DNA of 64,000 nucleotides, from contig OX393581.1 of assembly GCA_947652605.1 (NCBI GenBank), positions 9,118,640-9,182,639 on the forward strand, given 5' to 3'. Positions within the stretch are counted from its first letter, which is position 1, and each line of letters starts with the position of its first letter. A program made the position numbers and the translations under genes. This document shows positions 38,001-53,423 of the stretch, piece after piece. The notes below the pieces were generated by a model. That model did no database searches, was not told the DNA's origin, and saw only the letters and a list, made by a program, of their open reading frames with translations. The DNA is from Elmis aenea. Its lineage: Eukaryota; Arthropoda; Insecta; Coleoptera; Elmidae.

Positions 38001-39531
38001 TATGTTCCTTGAGCGACTATTTCTAAACAATTTTAATTATTGATTTGTATATCACAGGAACAGTTTATCCATCGCCTCTTTACATGAATACAATTGTTTT
38101 GCATATGTCTTTCAATGAGCTGGCATTAATTTTTAATAATTTCCTAAAAATACCGTGCTTTAGTTAATACATATGTTCCTTGTGCGACTATTTCGAAACA
38201 ATTTCAATTATTGATTTGTATATGACAGGAACAGTTTATCCATCGCCTCTTTACATGAATACAATTGTTTTGCATATGTCTTTCAATGAGCTGGTTTTAA
38301 TTTTTAATAATTTCCTAAAAATACCGTGCTTTAGTTAATACATATGTTCCTTGAGCGACTGTTTCTAAACAATTTTAATTATTGATTTGTATATCACAGG
38401 AACAGTTTATCCATCGCCTCTTTACAGGAATACAATTTTTTTGCATATGTCTTTCAATGAGCTGGTTTTAATTTTTAATAATTTCCTAAAAATACCGTGC
38501 ATTAGTTAATACATATGTTCCTTGAGCGACTATTTCTGAACAATTTTAATTATTGATTTGTATATCACAGGAACAGTTTATCCATCGCCTCTTTACATGA
38601 ATACAATGGTTTTGCATATGTCTTTCAATGAGCTGGTTTTAATTTTTAATAATTTCCTAAAAATACCGTGCTTTAGTTAATACATATGTTCCTTGAGCGA
38701 CTATTTCTAAACAATTTTAATTATTGATTTGTATATCACAGGAACAGTTTATTTATCGCCTCTTTACAGGAATACAATTGTTTTGCATATGTCTTTCAAT
38801 GAGCTGGTTTTAATTTTTAATAATTTCCTAAAAATACCGTGCTTTAGTTAATACATATGTTCCTTGAGCGACTATTTCTAAACAATTTTAATTATTGATT
38901 TGTATATCACAGGAACAGTTTATCCATCGCCTCTTTACAGGAATACAATTGTTTTGCATATGTCTTTCAATGAGCTGGTTTTAATTTTTAATAATTTCCC
39001 AAAAATACCGTGCTTTAGTTAATACATATGTTCCTTGAGCGACTATTTCTAAACAATTTTCATTATTGATTTGTATATCACAGGAACAGTTTATCCATCG
39101 CCTCTTTACAGGAATACAATTGTTTTGCATATGTCTTTCAATGAGCTGGTATTAATTTTTAATAATTTCCTAAAAATACCGTGCTTTAGTTAATACATAT
39201 GTTCCTTGTGCGACTATTTCTAAACAATTTTAATTATTGATTTGTATATCACAGGAACAGTTTATCCATCGCCTCTTTACATGAATACAATTGTTTTGCA
39301 TATGTCTTTCAATGAGCTGGTTTTAATTTTTAATAATTTCCTAAAAATACCGTGCTTTAGTTAATACAAATGTTCCTTGAGCGACTATTTCTAAACAATT
39401 TTAATTATTGATTTGTATATCACAGGAACAGTTTATCCATCGCCTCTTTACAGGAATACAATTGTTTTGCATATGTCTTTCAATGAGCTGGTTTTAATTT
39501 TTAATAATTTCCTAAAAATACCGTGCTTAAG

Positions 39532-42500
39532 TTAATACATATGTTCCTTGAGCGACTATTTCTAAACAATTTTAATTATTGATTTGTATATCACAGGAAC
39601 AGTTTATCCATCGCCTCTTTACAGGAATACAATTGTTTTGCATATGTCTTTCAATGAGCTGGTTTTAATTTTTAATAATTTCCTAAAAAGACCATGCTTT
39701 AGTTAATACATATGTTCCTTGAGCGACTATTTCTAAACAATTTTAATTATTGATTTGTATATCACAGGAACAGTTTATCCATCGCCTCTTTACAGGAATA
39801 CAATTGTTTTGCATATGTCTTTCAATGAGCTGGTTTTAATTTTTAATAATTTCCTAAAAATACCGTGCTTTAGTTAATACATATGTTCCTTGAGCGACTA
39901 TTTCTAAACAATTTTAATTATTGATTTGTATATCACAGGAACAGTTTATCCATCGCCTCTTTACGTGAATACAATTGTTTTGCATATGTCTTTCAATAAG
40001 CTGGTTTTAATTTTTAATAATTTCCTAAAAATACCGTGCTTTAGTTAATACATATGTTCCTTGTGCGACTATTTCGAAACAATTTCAATTATTGATTTGT
40101 ATATCACAGGAACAGTTTATCCATCGCCTCTTTACATGAATACAATTGTTTTGCATATGTCTTTCAATGAGCTGGTTTTAATTTTTAATAATTTCCTAAA
40201 AATACCGTGCTTTAGTTAATACATATGTTCCTTGAGCGACTATTTCTAAACAATTTTAATTATTAATTTGTATATCACAGGAACAGTTTATCCATCGCCT
40301 CTTTACAGAAATACAATTTTTTTGCATATGTCTTTCAATGAGCTGGTTTTAATTTTTAATAATTTCCTAAAAATACCATGCACTAGTTAATACATATGTT
40401 CCTTGAGCGACTATTTCTGAACAATTTTAATTATTGATTTGTATATCACAGGAACAGTTTATCCATCGCCTCTTTACATGAATACAATGGTTTTGCATAT
40501 GTCTTTCAATGAGCTGGTTTTAATTTTTAATAATTTCCTAAAAATACCGTGCTTTAGTTAATACATATGTTCCTTGAGCGACTATTTCTAAACAATTTTC
40601 ATTATTGATTTGTATATCACAGGAACAGTTTATCCATCGCCTCTTTACAGGAATACAATTGTTTTGCATATGTCTTTCAATGAGCTGGTTTTAATTTTTA
40701 ATAATTTCCTAAAAATACCGTGCTTTAGTTAATACATATGTTCCTTGAGCGACTATTTCTAAACAATTTTAATTATTGATTTGTATATCACAGGAACAGT
40801 TTATCCATCGCCTCTTTACAGGAATACAATTGTTTTGCATATGTCTTTCAATGAGCTGGTTTTAATTTTTAATAATTTCCTAAAAATACCGTGCTTTAGT
40901 TAATACATATGTTCCTTGAGCGACTATTTCTAAACAATTTTAATTATTGATTTGTATATCACAGGAACAGTTTATCCATCGCCTCTTTACAGGAATACAA
41001 TTGTTTTGCATATGTCTTTCAATGAGCTGGTTTTAATTTTTAATAATTTCCTAAAAATACCGTGCATTAGTTAATACATATGTTCTTTGAGCGACTATTT
41101 CTGAACAATTTTAATTATTGATTTGTATGTATATCACAGGAACAGTTTATCCATCGCCTCTTTACATGAATACAATTGTTTTGCATATGTCTTTCAATGA
41201 GCTGGTTTTAATTTTTAATAATTTCCTAAAAATACCGTGCTTTAGTTAATACATATGTTCCTTGTGCGACTATTTCTGAACAATTTTAATTATTGTATTG
41301 TATGTCACAGAAACAGTTTATCCATCGCCTCTTTACAGGAATACAATTGTTTTGCATATGTCTTTCAATGAGCTGGTTTTAATTTTTAATAATTTCCTAA
41401 AAATACCGTGCTTTAGTTAATACATATGTTCCTTGAGCGACTATTTCTAAACAATTTTAATTATTGATTTGTATATCACAGGAACAGTTTATCCATTGCC
41501 TCTTTACAGGAATACAATTGTTTTGCATATGTCTTTCAATGAGCTGGTTTTAATTTTTAATAATTTCCTAAAAATACCGTGCTTTAGTTAATACATATGT
41601 TCCTTGAGCGACTATTTCGAAACAATTTTAATTATTGATTTGTATATCACAGGAACAGTTTATCCATCGCCTCTTTACATGAATACAATTGTTTTGCATA
41701 TGTCTTTCAATGAGCTGGTTTTAATTTTTAATAATTTCCTAAAAATACCGTGCTTTAGTTAATACATATGTTCCTTAAGCGACTATTTCTAAACAATTTT
41801 AATTATTGATTTGTATATCACAGAAACAGTTTATCCATCGCCTCTTTACATGAATACAATTGTTTTGCATATGTCTTTCAATGAGCTGGCATTAATTTTT
41901 AATAATTTCCTAAAAATACCGTGCTTTAGTTAATACATATGTTCCTTGTGCGACTATTTCGAAACAATTTCAATTATTGATTTGTATATCACAGGAACAG
42001 TTTATCCATCGCCTCTTTACATGAATACAATTGTTTTGCATATGTCTTTCAATGAGCTGGTTTTAATTTTTAATAATTTCCTAAAAATACCGTGCTTTAG
42101 TTAATACATATGTTCCTTGAGCGACTATTTTTAAACAATTTTAATTATTGATTTGTATATCACAGGAACAGTTTATCCATCGCCTCTTTACAGGAATACA
42201 ATTTTTTTGCATATGTCTTTCAATAAGCTGGTTTTAATTTTTAATAATTTCCTAAAAATACCGTGCATTAGTTAATACATATGTTCCTTGAGCGACTCTT
42301 TCTAAACAATTTTAATTATTGATTTGTATATCACAGGAACAGTTTATCCATCGCCTTTTTACAGGAATACAATTGTTTTGCATATGTCTTTCAATGAGCT
42401 GGTTTTAATTTTTAATAATTTCCTAAAAATACCGTGCTTTAGTTAATACATATGTTCCTTGAGCGACTATTTCTAAACAATTTTAATTATTGATTTGTAT

Positions 42501-42839
42501 ATCACAGGAACAGTTTATCCATCGCCTCTTTACAGGAATACAATTGTTTTGCATATGTCTTTCAATGAGCTGGTTTTAATTTTTAATAATTTCCTAAAAA
42601 TACCGTGCTTTAGTTAATACATATGTTCCTTGAGCGACTATTTCTAAACAATTTTAATTATTGATTTGTATATCACAGGAACAGTTTATCCATCGCCTCT
42701 TTACATGAATACAATTGTTTTGCATATGTCTTTTAATAAGCTGGTTTTAATTTTTAATAATTTCCTAAAAATACCGTGCTTTAGTTAATACATATGTTCC
42801 TTGTGCGACTATTTCGAAACAATTTCATTTATTGATTTG
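39532..42839 (+). repeat. Mixed-variant satellite segment
   Basis: Monomers in 171-bp phase with one 4-bp gain (TGTATGTATATCAC, about 41127). Part of it (about 40030-41250) matches 43280-44500 in variant order, including the same 4-bp gain and an ACAATTTTTTTGC variant, about 19 monomers apart. No insertion is seen. Confidence 0.7.
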
Positions 42840-45800
42840 TATATGACAGGAACAGTTTATCCATCGCCTCTTTACAGGAATACAATTGTTTTGCATATGT
42901 CTTTCAATGAGCTGGTTTTAATTTTTAATAATTTCCTAAAAATACCATGCTTTAGTTAATACATATGTTCCTTGAGCGACTATTTCTAAACAATTTTAAT
43001 TATTGATTTGTATATGACAGGAACAGTTTATCCATCGCCTCTTTACAGGAATACAATTGTTTTGCATATGTCTTTCAATGAGCTGGTTTTAATTTTTAAT
43101 AATTTCCTAAAAATACCGTGCTTTAGTTAATACATATGTTCCTTGAGCGACTATTTCTAAACAATTTTAATTATTGATTTGTATATCACAGGAACAGTTT
43201 ATCCATCGCCTCTTTACATGAATACAATTGTTTTGCATATGTCTTTTAATAAGCTGGTTTTAATTTTTAATAATTTCCTAAAAATACCGTGCTTTAGTTA
43301 ATACATATGTTCCTTGTGCGACTATTTCGAAACAATTTCATTTATTGATTTGTATATGACAGGAACAGTTTATCCATCGCCTCTTTACATGAATACAATT
43401 GTTTTGCATATGTCTTTCAATGAGCTGGTTTTAATTTTTAATAATTTCCTAAAAATACCGTGCTTTAGTTAATACATATGTTCCTTGAGCGACTATTTCT
43501 AAACAATTTTAATTATTGATTTGTATATCACAGGAACAGTTTATCCATCGCCTCTTTACAGGAATACAATTTTTTTGCATATGTCTTTCAATGAGCTGGT
43601 TTTAATTTTTAATAATTTCCTAAAAATACCATGCATTAGTTAATACATATGTTCCTTGAGCGACTATTTCTAAACAATTTTAATTATTGATTTGTATATC
43701 ACAGGAACAGTTTATCCATCGCCTCTTTACATGAATACAATGGTTTTGCATATGTCTTTCAATGAGCTGGTTTTAATTTTTAATAATTTCCTAAAAATAC
43801 CGTGCTTTAGTTAATACATATGTTCCTTGAGCGACTATTTCTAAACAATTTTAATTATTGATTTGTATATCACAGGAACAGTTTATCCATCGCCTCTTTA
43901 CAGGAATACAATTGTTTTGCATATGTCTTTCAATGAGCTGGTTTTAATTTTTAATAATTTCCTAAAAATACCGTGCTTTAGTTAATACATATGTTCCTTG
44001 AGCGACTATTTCTAAACAATTTTAATTATTGATTTGTATATCACAGGAACAGTTTATCCATCGCCTCTTTACAGGAATACAATTGTTTTGCATATGTCTT
44101 TCAATGAGCTGGTTTTAATTTTTAATAATTTCCTAAAAATACCGTGCTTTAGTTAATACATATGTTCCTTGTGCGACTATTTCTAAACAATTTTAATTAT
44201 TGATTTGTATATCACAGGAACAGTTTATCCATCGCCTCTTTACAGGAATACAATTGTTTTGCATATGTCTTTCAATGAGCTGGTTTTAATTTTTAATAAT
44301 TTCCTAAAAATACCGTGCATTAGTTAATACATATGTTCTTTGAGCGACTATTTCTGAACAATTTTAATTATTGATTTGTATGTATATCACAGGAACAGTT
44401 TATCCATCGCCTCTTTACATGAATACAATTGTTTTGCATATGTCTTTCAATGAGCTGGTTTTAATTTTTAATAATTTCCTAAAAATACCGTGCTTTAGTT
44501 AATACATATGTTCCTTGTGCGACTATTTCGAAACAATTTCAATTATTGATTTGTATATGACAGGAACAGTTTATCCATCGCCTCTTTACATGAATACAAT
44601 TGTTTTGCATATGTCTTTCAATGAGCTGGTTTTAATTTTTAATAATTTCCTAAAAATACCGTGCATTAGTTAATACATATGTTCCTTGTGCGACTATTTC
44701 GAAACAATTTTAATTATTGATTTGTATATCACAGAAATAGTTTATCTATCGCCTCTTTACATGAATACAATTGTTTTGCATATGTCTTTCAATGAGCTGG
44801 TATTAATTTTTAATAATTTCCTAAAAATACCGTGCTTTAGTTAATACATATGTTCCTTGTGCGACTATTTCTAAACAATTTTAATTATTGATTTGTATAT
44901 CACAGGAACAGTTTATCCATCGCCTTTTTACATGAATAAAATTGTTTTACATATGTCTTTCAATGAGCTGGTTTTAATTTTTAATAATTTCCTAAAAATA
45001 CCGTGCTTTAGTTAATACATATGTTCCTTGTGCTACTATTTCGAAACAATTTCATTTATTGATTTGTATATCACAGGAGCAGTTTATCAATCGCCTCTTT
45101 ACATGAATACAATTGTTTTGCATATGTCTTTCAATGAGCTGGTATTAATTTTTAATAATTTCCTAAAAATACCGTGCTTTAGTTAATACATATGTTCCTT
45201 GTGCGACTATTTCTAAACAATTTTAATTATTGATTTGTATATCACAGGAACAGTTTATCCATCGCCTTTTTACATGAATACAATTGTTTTGCATATGTCT
45301 TTCAATGAGCTGGTTTTAATTTTTAATAATTTCCTAAAAATACCGTGCTTTAGTTAATACAAATGTTCCTTGAGCGACTATTTCTAAACAATTTTAATTA
45401 TTGATTTGTATATCACAGGAACAGTTTATCCATCGCCTCTTTGCAGGATTACATTTGTTTTGCATATGTCTTTCAATGAGCTGGTTTTAATTTTTAATAA
45501 TTTCCTAAAAATACCGTGCTTTAGTTAATACATAATATGTTCCTTGAGCGACTATTTCTAAACAATTTTAATTATTGATTTGTATATCACAGGAACAGTT
45601 TATCCATCGCCTCTTTACAGGAATACAATTGTTTTGCATATGTCTTTCAATGAGCTGGTTTTAATTTTTAATAATTTCCTAAAAATACCGTGCATTAGTT
45701 AATACATATGTTCCTTGAGCGACTATTTCTGAACAATTTTAATTATTAATTTGTATATCACAGGAACAGTTTATCCATCGCCTCTTTACATGAATACAAT

Positions 45801-46040
45801 TGTTTTGCATATGTCCTTCAATGAGCTGGTTTTAATTTTTAATAATTTCCTAAAAATACCGTGCTTTAGTTAATACATATGTTCCTTGTGCGACTATTTC
45901 GAAACAATTTCAATTATTGATTTCTATATGACAGAAACAGTTTATCCATCGCCTCTTTACATGAATACAATTGTTTTGCATATGTCTTTCAATGAGCTGG
46001 TTTTAATTTTTAATAATTTCCTAAAAATACCGTGCATTAG

Positions 46041-47579
46041 TTAATACATATGTTCCTTGTGCGACTATTTCGAAACAATTTCAATTATTGATTTGTATAT
46101 CACAGGAACAGTTTATCCATCGCCTCTTTACATGAATACAATTGTTTTGCATATGTCTTTCAATGAGCTGGTATTAATTTTTAATAATTTCCTAAAAATA
46201 CCGTGCTTTAGTTAATACATATGTTCCTTGTGCGACTATTTCTAAACAATTTTAATTATTGATTTGTATATCACAGGAACAGTTTATCCATCGCCTCTTT
46301 ACATGAATAAAATAGTTTTGCATATGTCTTTCAATGAGCTGGTTTTAATCTTTAATAATTTCCTAAAAATACCGTGCTTTAGTTAATACATATGTTCCTT
46401 GTGCGACTATTTCGAAACAATTTCAATTATTGATTTGTATATCACAGGAACAGTTTATCCATCGCCTCTTTACATGAATACAATTGTTTTGCATATGTCT
46501 TTCAATGAGCTGGTATTAATTTTTAATAATTTCCTAAAAATACCGTGCTTTAGTTAATACATATGTTCCTTGTGCGACTATTTCTAAACAATTTTAATTA
46601 TTGATTTGTATATCACAGGAACAGTTTATCCATCGCCTCTTTACATGAATACAATTGTTTTGCATATGTCTTTCAATGAGCTGGTATTAATTTTTAATAA
46701 TTTCCTAAAAATACCGTGCTTTAGTTAATACATATGTTCCTTGTGCGACTATTTCTAAACAATTTTAATTATTGATTTGTATATCACAGGAACAGTTTAT
46801 CCATCGCCTCTTTACATGAATAAAATAGTTTTGCATATGTCTTTCAATGAGCTGGTTTTAATCTTTAATAATTTCCTAAAAATACCGTGCTTTAGTTAAT
46901 ACATATGTTCCTTGTGCGACTATTTCGAAACAATTTCAATTATTGATTTGTATATCACAGGAACAGTTTATCCATCGCCTCTTTACATGAATACAATTGT
47001 TTTGCATATGTCTTTCAATGAGCTGGTTTTAATTTTTAATAATTTCCTAAAAATACCGTGCATTAGTTAATACATATGTTCCTTGTGCGACTATTTCGAA
47101 ACAATTTCAATTATTGATTTGTATATCACAGGAACAGTTTATCCATCGCCTCTTTACATGAATACAATTGTTTTGCATATGTCTTTCAATGAGCTGGTAT
47201 TAATTTTTAATAATTTCCTAAAAATACCGTGCTTTAGTTAATACATATGTTCCTTGTGCGACTATTTCTAAACAATTTTAATTATTGATTTGTATATCAC
47301 AGGAACAGTTTATCCATCGCCTCTTTACATGAATAAAATAGTTTTGCATATGTCTTTCAATGAGCTGGTTTTAATCTTTAATAATTTCCTAAAAATACCG
47401 TGCTTTAGTTAATACATATGTTCCTTGTGCGACTATTTCGAAACAATTTCAATTATTGATTTGTATATCACAGGAACAGTTTATCCATCGCCTCTTTACA
47501 TGAATACAATTGTTTTGCATATGTCTTTCAATGAGCTGGTATTAATTTTTAATAATTTCCTAAAAATACCGTGCTTTAG
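46041..47579 (+). repeat. 3-monomer higher-order repeat (513 bp), 3 copies
   Basis: The ATAAAATAG plus TTAATCTTTAAT monomer recurs at 46212, 46725 and 47238, 513 bp apart, with the same neighbouring variant types. The whole block is repeated at 58670-60208 as part of the long duplication. Confidence 0.8.
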
Positions 47580-50500
47580 TTAATACATATGTTTCTTGAG
47601 CGACTATTTCTGAACATTTTTAATTATTGATTTGTATATCACAGAAACAGTTTATCCATCGCCTCTTTACATAAATACAATTGTTATGCGAATGTCTTTC
47701 AAAGAGCTGGTTTAAATTTTTACTAATTTCCTAAAAATACCGTGCTTTAGTTAATACATATGTTCCTTGTGCGACTATTTCGAAACAATTTCTATTATTG
47801 ATTTGTATATCACAGGAACAGTTTATCCATCGCCTCTTTACATGAATACAATTGTTTTGCATATGTCTTTCAGTGAGCTGGTTTTAATTTTTAATAATTT
47901 CCTAAAAATACCGTGCTTTAGTTAATACATATGTTCCTTGAGCGACAATTTCGAAACAATTTTAATTATTGATTTGTATATCACAGGAACAGTTTATCCA
48001 TCGCCTCTTTACATGAATACAATTGTTTAGCATATGTCTTTTAATGAGCTGGTATTAATTTTTAATAATTTCCTAAAAATACCGTGCTTTAGTTAATACA
48101 TATGTTCCTTGTGCGACTATTTCGAAACAATTTCTATTATTGATTTGTATATCACAGGAACAGTTTATCCATCGCCTCTTTACATGAATACAATTGTTTT
48201 GCATATGTCTTTCAGTGAGCTGGTTTTAATTTTTAATAATTTCCTAAAAATACCGTGCTTTAGTTAATACATATGTTCCTTGAGCGACTATTTCTAAACA
48301 ATTGTAATTATTGATTTGTATATCACAGGAACAGTTTATCCATCGCCTCTTTACAGGAATACATTGGTTTTGCATATGTCTTTCAATGAGCTGGTTTTAA
48401 TTTTTAATAATTTCCTAAAAATACCGTGCATTAGTTAATACATATGTTCCTTGAGCGACTATTTCTGAACAATTTTAATTATTGATTTGTATATCACAGG
48501 AACAGTTTATCCATCGCCTCTTTACATGAATACAATTGTTTTGCATATGTCTTTCAATGAGCTGGCATTAATTTTTAATAATTTCCTAAAAATACCGTGC
48601 TTTAGTTAATACATATGTTCCTTGAGCGACAATTTCGAAACAATTTTAATTATTGATTTGTATATCACAGGAACAGTTTATCCATCGCCTCTTTACATGA
48701 ATACAATTGTTTAGCATATGTCTTTTAATGAGCTGGTATTAATTTTTAATAATTTCCTAAAAATACCGTGCTTTAGTTAATACATATGTTCCTTGTGCGA
48801 CTATTTCGAAACAATTTCAATTATTGATTTGTATATGACAGGAACAGTTTATCCATTGCCTCTTTACATGAATACAATTGTTTTGCATAAGTCTTTCAAT
48901 GAGCTGGTTTTAATTTTTAATAATTTCCTAAAAATACCGTGCTTTAGTTAATACATATGTTCCTTGAGCGACTATTTCTAAACAATTTTAATTATTGATT
49001 TGTATATCACAGGAACAGTTTATCCATCGCCTCTTTACAGGAATACAATTGTTTTGCATTTGTCTTTCAATGAGCTGGTTTTAATTTTTAATAATTTCCT
49101 AAAAATACCGTGCATTAGTTAATACATATGTTCCTTGAGCGACTATTTCTGAACAATTTTAATTATTGATTTGTATATCACAGGAACAGTTTATCCATCG
49201 CCTCTTTACATGAATACAATTGTTTTGCATATGTCTTTCAATGAGCTGGTTTTAATTTTTAATAATTTCCTAAAAATACCGTGCTTTAGTTAATACATAT
49301 GTTCCTTGAGCGACTATTTCTAAACAATTTTAATTATTGATTTGTATATCACAGAAACAGTTTATCCATCGCCTCTTTACATGAATACAATTGTTTTGCA
49401 TATGTCTTTCAATGAGCTGGTTTTAATTTTTAATAATTTCCTAAAAATACCGTGCTTTAGTTAATACATATGTTCCTTGAGCGACTATTTCTAAACGATT
49501 TTAATTATTGATTTGAATATCACAGGAACAGTTTATTTATCGCCTCTTTACAGGAATACAATTGTTTTGCATATGTCTTTCAACGAGCTGGTTTTAATTT
49601 TTAATAATTTCCTAAAAATACCGTGCTTTAGTTAATACATATGTTCCTTGTGCGACTATTTGGAAACAATTTCAATTATTGATTTGTATATCACAGGAAC
49701 AGTTTATCCATCGCCTCTTTACATGAATACAATTGTTTTGCATATGTCTTTCAATGAGCTGGTTTTAATTTTTAATAATTTCCTAAAAATACCGTGCTTT
49801 AGTTAATACATATGTTCCTTGAGCAACTATTTTTAAACAATTTTAATTATTGATTTGTATATCACAGGAACAGTTTATCCATCGCCTCTTTACAGGAATA
49901 CAATTTTTTTGCATATGTCTTTCAATAAGCTGGTTTTAATTTTTAATAATTTCCTAAAAATACCGTGCATTAGTTAATACATATGTTCCTTGAGCGACTC
50001 TTTCTAAACAATTTTAATTATTGATTTGTATATCACAGGAACAGTTTATCCATCGCCTTTTTACAGGAATACAATTGTTTTGCATATGTCTTTCAATGAG
50101 CTGGTTTTAATTTTTAATAATTTCCTAAAAATACCGTGCTTTAGTTAATACATATGTTCCTTGAGCGACTATTTCTAAACAATTTTAATTATTGATTTGT
50201 ATATCACAGGAACAGTTTATCCATCGCCTCTTTACAGGAATACAATTGCTTTGCATATGTGTTTCAATGAGCTGGTTTTAATTTTTAATAATTTCCTAAA
50301 AATACCATGCTTTAGTTAATACATATGTTCCTTGAGCGACTATTTCTAAACAATTTTAATTATTGATTTGTATATCACAGGAACAGTTTATCCATCGCCT
50401 CTTTACAGGAATACAATTGTTTTGCATATGTCTTTCAATGAGCTGGTTTTAATTTTTAATAATTTCCTAAAAATACCGTGCATTAGTTAATACATATGTT

Positions 50501-51340
50501 CTTTGAGCGACTATTTCTGAACAATTTAAATTATTGATTTGTATATCACAGGAACAGTTTATCCATCGCCTCTTTACATGAATACAATTGTTTTGCATAT
50601 GTCTTTCAATGAGCTGGTTTTAATTTTTAATAATTTCCTAAAAATACCGTGCTTTAGATAATACATATGTTCCTTGTGCGACTATTTCGAAACAATTTCA
50701 ATTATTGATTTGTATATGACAGGAACAGTTTATCCATCGCCTCTTTACATGAATACAATTGTTTTGCATATGTCTTTCAATGAGCTGGTTTTAATTTTTA
50801 ATAATTTCCTAAAAATACCGTGCATTAGTTAATACATATGTTCCTTGTGCGACTATTTCGAAACAATTTCAATTATTGATTTGTATATCACAGGAACAGT
50901 TTATCTATCGCCTCTTTACATGAATACAATTGTTTTGCGTATGTCTTTCAATGAGCTGGTATTAATTTTTAATAATTTCCTAAAAATACCGTGCTTTAGT
51001 TAATACATATGTTCCTTGTGCGACTATTTCTAAACAATTTTAATTATTGATTTGTATATCACAGGAACAGTTTATCCATCGCCTTTTTACATGAATAAAA
51101 TTGTTTTGCATATGTCTTTCAATGAGCTGGTTTTAATTTTTAATAATTTCCTAAAAATACCGTGCTTTAGTTAATACATATGTTCCTTGTGCTACTATTT
51201 CGAAACAATTTCAATTATTGATTTGTATATCACAGGAACAGTTTATCAATCGCCTCTTTACATGAAAACAATTGTTTTGCATATGTCTTTCAATGAGCTG
51301 GTATTAATTTTTAATAATTTCCTAAAAATACCGTGCTTTA

Positions 51341-51480
51341 TGGTGCCTGTACACCTGAGAGTAAAGTACTCTCGAGAGTAGCGTCGCCAAGGATACAGCC
51401 AATCGCGAGTTACTCTCAGGGGCTGTATCCTTGGCGACGCTACTCTCGAGAGTACTTTACTCTCAGGTGTACAGGCACCA
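51341..51480. mobile_element. Palindromic MITE copy 2
   Basis: Same 140-bp hairpin, TTA duplication and monomer position as at 18241. The host monomer has ACATGAAAAC near 51263 where copy 1 has ACATGAATAC, a change shared with copy 3. Confidence 0.85.
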
Positions 51481-53423
51481 TTAGTTAATACATATGTTCC
51501 TTGTGCGACTATTTCTAAACAATTTTAATTATTGATTTGTATATCACAGGAACAGTTTATCCATCGCCTTTTTACATGAATACAATTGTTTTGCATATGT
51601 CTTTTAATAAGCTGGTTTTAATTTTTAATAATTTCCTAAAAATACCGTGCTTTAGTTAATACAAATGTTCCTTGAGCGACTATTTCTAAACAATTTTAAT
51701 TATTGATTTGTATATCACAGGAACAGTTTATCCATCGCCTCTTTACAGGAATACAATTGTTTTGCATATGTCTTTCAATGAGCTGGTTTTAATTTTTAAT
51801 AATTTCCTAAAAATACCGTGCTTTAGTTAATACATATGTTCCTTGAGCGACTATTTCTAAACAATTTTAATTATTGATTTGTATATCACAGGAACAGTTT
51901 ATCCATCACCTCTTTACAGGAATACAATTGTTTTGCATATGTCTTTCAATGAGCTGGTTTTAATTTTTAATAATTTCCTAAAAATACCGTGCTTTAGTTA
52001 ATACATATGTTCCTTGAGCGACTATTTCTAAACAATTTTAATTATTGATTTGTATATCACAGGAACAGTTTATCCATCGCTTCTTTACATGAATACAATT
52101 GTTTTGCATATGTCTTTTAATGAGCTGGTTTTAATTTTTAATAATTTCCTAAAAATACCGTGCTTTAGTTAATACATATGTTCCTTGAGCGACTATTTCT
52201 AAAAAATTTTAATTATTGATTTGTATATCACAGGAACAGTTTATCCATCGCCTCTTTACATAAATACAATTGTTTTGCATATGTCTTTCAATGAGCTGGT
52301 TTTAATTTTTACTAATTTCCTAAAAATACCGTGCTTTAGTTAATACATATGTTCCTTGAGCGACTATTTCGAAACAATTTCAATTATTGATTTGTATATC
52401 ACAGGAACAGTTTATCCATCGCCTCTTTACATAAATACAATTGTTTTGCATATGTCTTTCAATGAGCTGGTTTTAATTTTTAATAATTTCCTAAAAATAC
52501 CGTGCATTAGTTAATACATATTTTCCTTGTGCGACTATTTCTAAACAATTTTAATTATTGATTTGTATATCACAGGAACAGTTTATCCATCGCCTTTTTA
52601 CATGAATACAATTGTTTTGCATATGTCTTTCAATGAGCTGGTTTTAATTTTTAATAATTTCCTAAAAATACCGTGCTTTAGTTAATACATATGTTCCTTG
52701 AGCGACTATTTCTAAACAATTTTAATTATTGATTTGTATATCACAGGAACAGTTTATCCATCGCTTCTTTACATGTATACAATTGTTTTGCATATGTCTT
52801 TTAATGAGCTGGTTTTAATTTTTAATAATTTCCTAAAAATACCGTGCTTTAGTTAATACATATGTTCCTTGAGCGACTATTTCTAAAAAATTTTAATTAT
52901 TGATTTGTATATCACAGGAACAGTTTATCCATCGCCTCTCTACATAAATACAATTGTTTTGCATATGTCTTTCAATGAGCTGGTTTTAATTTTTACTAAT
53001 TTCCTAAAAATACCGTGCTTTAGTTAATACATATGTTCCTTGAGCGACTATTTCGAAACAATTTTAATTATTGATTTGTATGTCACAGAAACAGTTTATC
53101 CATCGCCTCTTTACAGGAATACAATTGTTTTGCATATGTCTTTCAATGAGCTGGTTTTAATTTTTAATAATTTCCTAAAAATACCGTGCTTTAGTTAATA
53201 CATATGTTCCTTGAGCGACTATTTCTGAACAATTTTAATTATTGATTTGTATATCACAGAAACAGTTTATCCATCGCCTCTTTACAGGAATACAATTGTT
53301 TTGCATATGTCTTTCAATGAGCTGGTTTTAATTTTTAAAAATTTCCTAAAAATACCGTGCTTTAGTTAATACATATGTTCCTTGAGCGACTATTTCTGAA
53401 CAATTTTAATTATTGATTTGTAT

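Larger units (their letters stand above)
33154..39531 (+). repeat. Tandem duplication of a 17-monomer block (2,907 bp)
   Basis: Copy 1 (33154-36624) and copy 2 (36625-39531) share rare variants in the same order. CTTGGGCGAC is at about 34366 and 37837, GCGACTGTTTC at 35448 and 38355, ACATTTGTTTTGC at 34106 and 37577, and GTTTATTTATCGCC at about 35840 and 38747. The offset is 3,471 before the piggyBac insert and 2,907 after it, so only copy 1 carries that insert. Adjacent blocks with few differences indicate recent unequal exchange. Confidence 0.88.
42840..53423 (+). repeat. Long duplicated satellite block, copy A (10.6 kb)
   Basis: Matches 55469-64000. Rare markers pair up: the ATACCATGC variant 42950/55579, the TGTATGTATATC gain about 44381/57010, ACATAATATG 45531/58160, and the palindromic MITE 51341/61918. 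The offset is 12,629 up to about 49,110 and 10,577 from 51,171, so copy B lacks 12 monomers (2,052 bp). The sequences look nearly identical by eye. Confidence 0.85.
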
